Source: Bacteroides sp.
GTDB taxonomy: Bacteria > Bacteroidota > Bacteroidia > Bacteroidales > SM23-62
Assembly (NCBI GenBank): GCA_030667765.1
Contig: DAOUVF010000190.1
Span: 1-6,322 of the forward strand
Reading direction: 5' to 3'
Length of the DNA: 6,322 bases
Made by a program: the position numbers and the translations under genes. Positions 5,920-6,322 of this stretch are shown piece after piece. The notes beneath the pieces were generated by a model. It worked only from the letters and a program-made list of their open reading frames with translations. It was not told the origin of the DNA and did not search any database. Positions within the stretch are counted from its first letter, which is position 1; every line of letters starts with the position of its first letter.

Positions 5920-6322
5920 TTGCACCTGTCAACTTTTCAAAGAAATACATTTTAGCAATATCAAAATAAAGATTGATCAGACTATCTTCAATTATTTCAG
6001 CATCAGGTTTAAGCCTGGAAATTATTTGTTGATCCTGTAATTGAATATAAGCATATATTTCATGTCCCAGTTTTTCAACAAAGTCAATTTTGCAATTCAA
6101 AACAGCGAAACCTTTTTCACTTGCATTAATCCGATTATAAATATCTTCTGATCGTATTCCAAGTATAACTTCTTTTTCAACGTAAGCTGTTACCGGATGA
6201 TCTGACGAAAGATTTACCTGAAATGTTTGAGAATTATTTATAAAAAATATTCCATTATTACTATTTACCACCCTGCCTTCCATAAAGTTCATTGGGGGAG
6301 TCCCGATAAAACCTGCCACAAA
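5897..6322 (-). CDS. MalK/UgpC-type ABC transporter ATP-binding protein, C-terminal part (runs off right edge)
   Basis: There are 141 residues visible before the stop, open at the right edge, so the nucleotide-binding domain (Walker A, signature, Walker B) lies outside the window. The visible part begins FVAGFIGTPPMNFMEGRV, the junction found in MalK/UgpC/MsmK-type ATPases just after the ABC domain. The OB-fold/TOBE regulatory domain follows: EVILGIRSEDIY (about 50-61), VEKLGHEIYAYIQL (about 82-95), and the closing KMYFFEKLTGAIIQ, which fits the usual 'hfFd..TG..i' end, so the C-terminus appears intact. These ATPases drive import of sugars, polyols or glycerol-3-phosphate; the TOBE part cannot tell which. 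The visible section is about 31% GC, clearly lower than the roughly 45% of the neighbouring genes. It is convergent with the cytochrome gene, and the two 3' ends overlap by 23 bp. Confidence 0.85.
   Translation of the reverse strand, partial: FVAGFIGTPPMNFMEGRVVNSNNGIFFINNSQTFQVNLSSDHPVTAYVEKEVILGIRSEDIYNRINASEKGFAVLNCKIDFVEKLGHEIYAYIQLQDQQIISRLKPDAEIIEDSLINLYFDIAKMYFFEKLTGAIIQNIRP

Overview
The window looks like a chromosomal segment of a Bacteroidota (Bacteroidia-like) bacterium. Several things point there: a near-perfect TTTG / TAnnTTTG promoter, A-rich leaders without Shine-Dalgarno sites, Bacteroidota-style versions of the acyloxyacyl hydrolase, DUF4136 lipoprotein and multidomain c-type cytochrome, and a base composition of about 45% GC in most genes. 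No RNA genes, CRISPR arrays, insertion sequences or phage genes were seen. Assignments rest on reading motifs by eye. No database search was possible.

Layout from left to right. (1) The 5' part of a DcaP-like outer-membrane porin runs off the left edge on the minus strand. (2) Divergent from it across a short AT-rich gap is a membrane protein with an extracytoplasmic double-Cache-like sensor, a second transmembrane helix and a cytoplasmic AlbA_2 (Schlafen-type) domain. This is the most unusual gene here. (3) Convergent to it is a probable two-gene minus-strand unit: a DUF4136 lipoprotein followed by a PagL-like acyloxyacyl hydrolase, read from a clear Bacteroidota promoter. (4) Divergent from that unit is a NimA/pyridoxamine-phosphate-oxidase-like flavoprotein. 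(5) Next is an exported protein with three c-type cytochrome domains. (6) Its 3' end overlaps the 3' end of a convergent, AT-rich gene for a MalK/UgpC-type ABC transporter ATPase, of which only the C-terminal regulatory part lies in the window.

The genes do not form one pathway. Most concern the cell envelope: an outer-membrane porin, a possible lipid A deacylase, a lipoprotein, an exported cytochrome and an importer ATPase. The candidate for something new is the Cache-TM-AlbA_2 protein. It joins a small-molecule sensor module outside the membrane to a Schlafen-like domain inside, and that domain keeps the three acidic positions that I recall as the active site of the SLFN13 tRNA/rRNA nuclease. 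It would be a one-protein signal transducer with a nucleic-acid output. This is inference.
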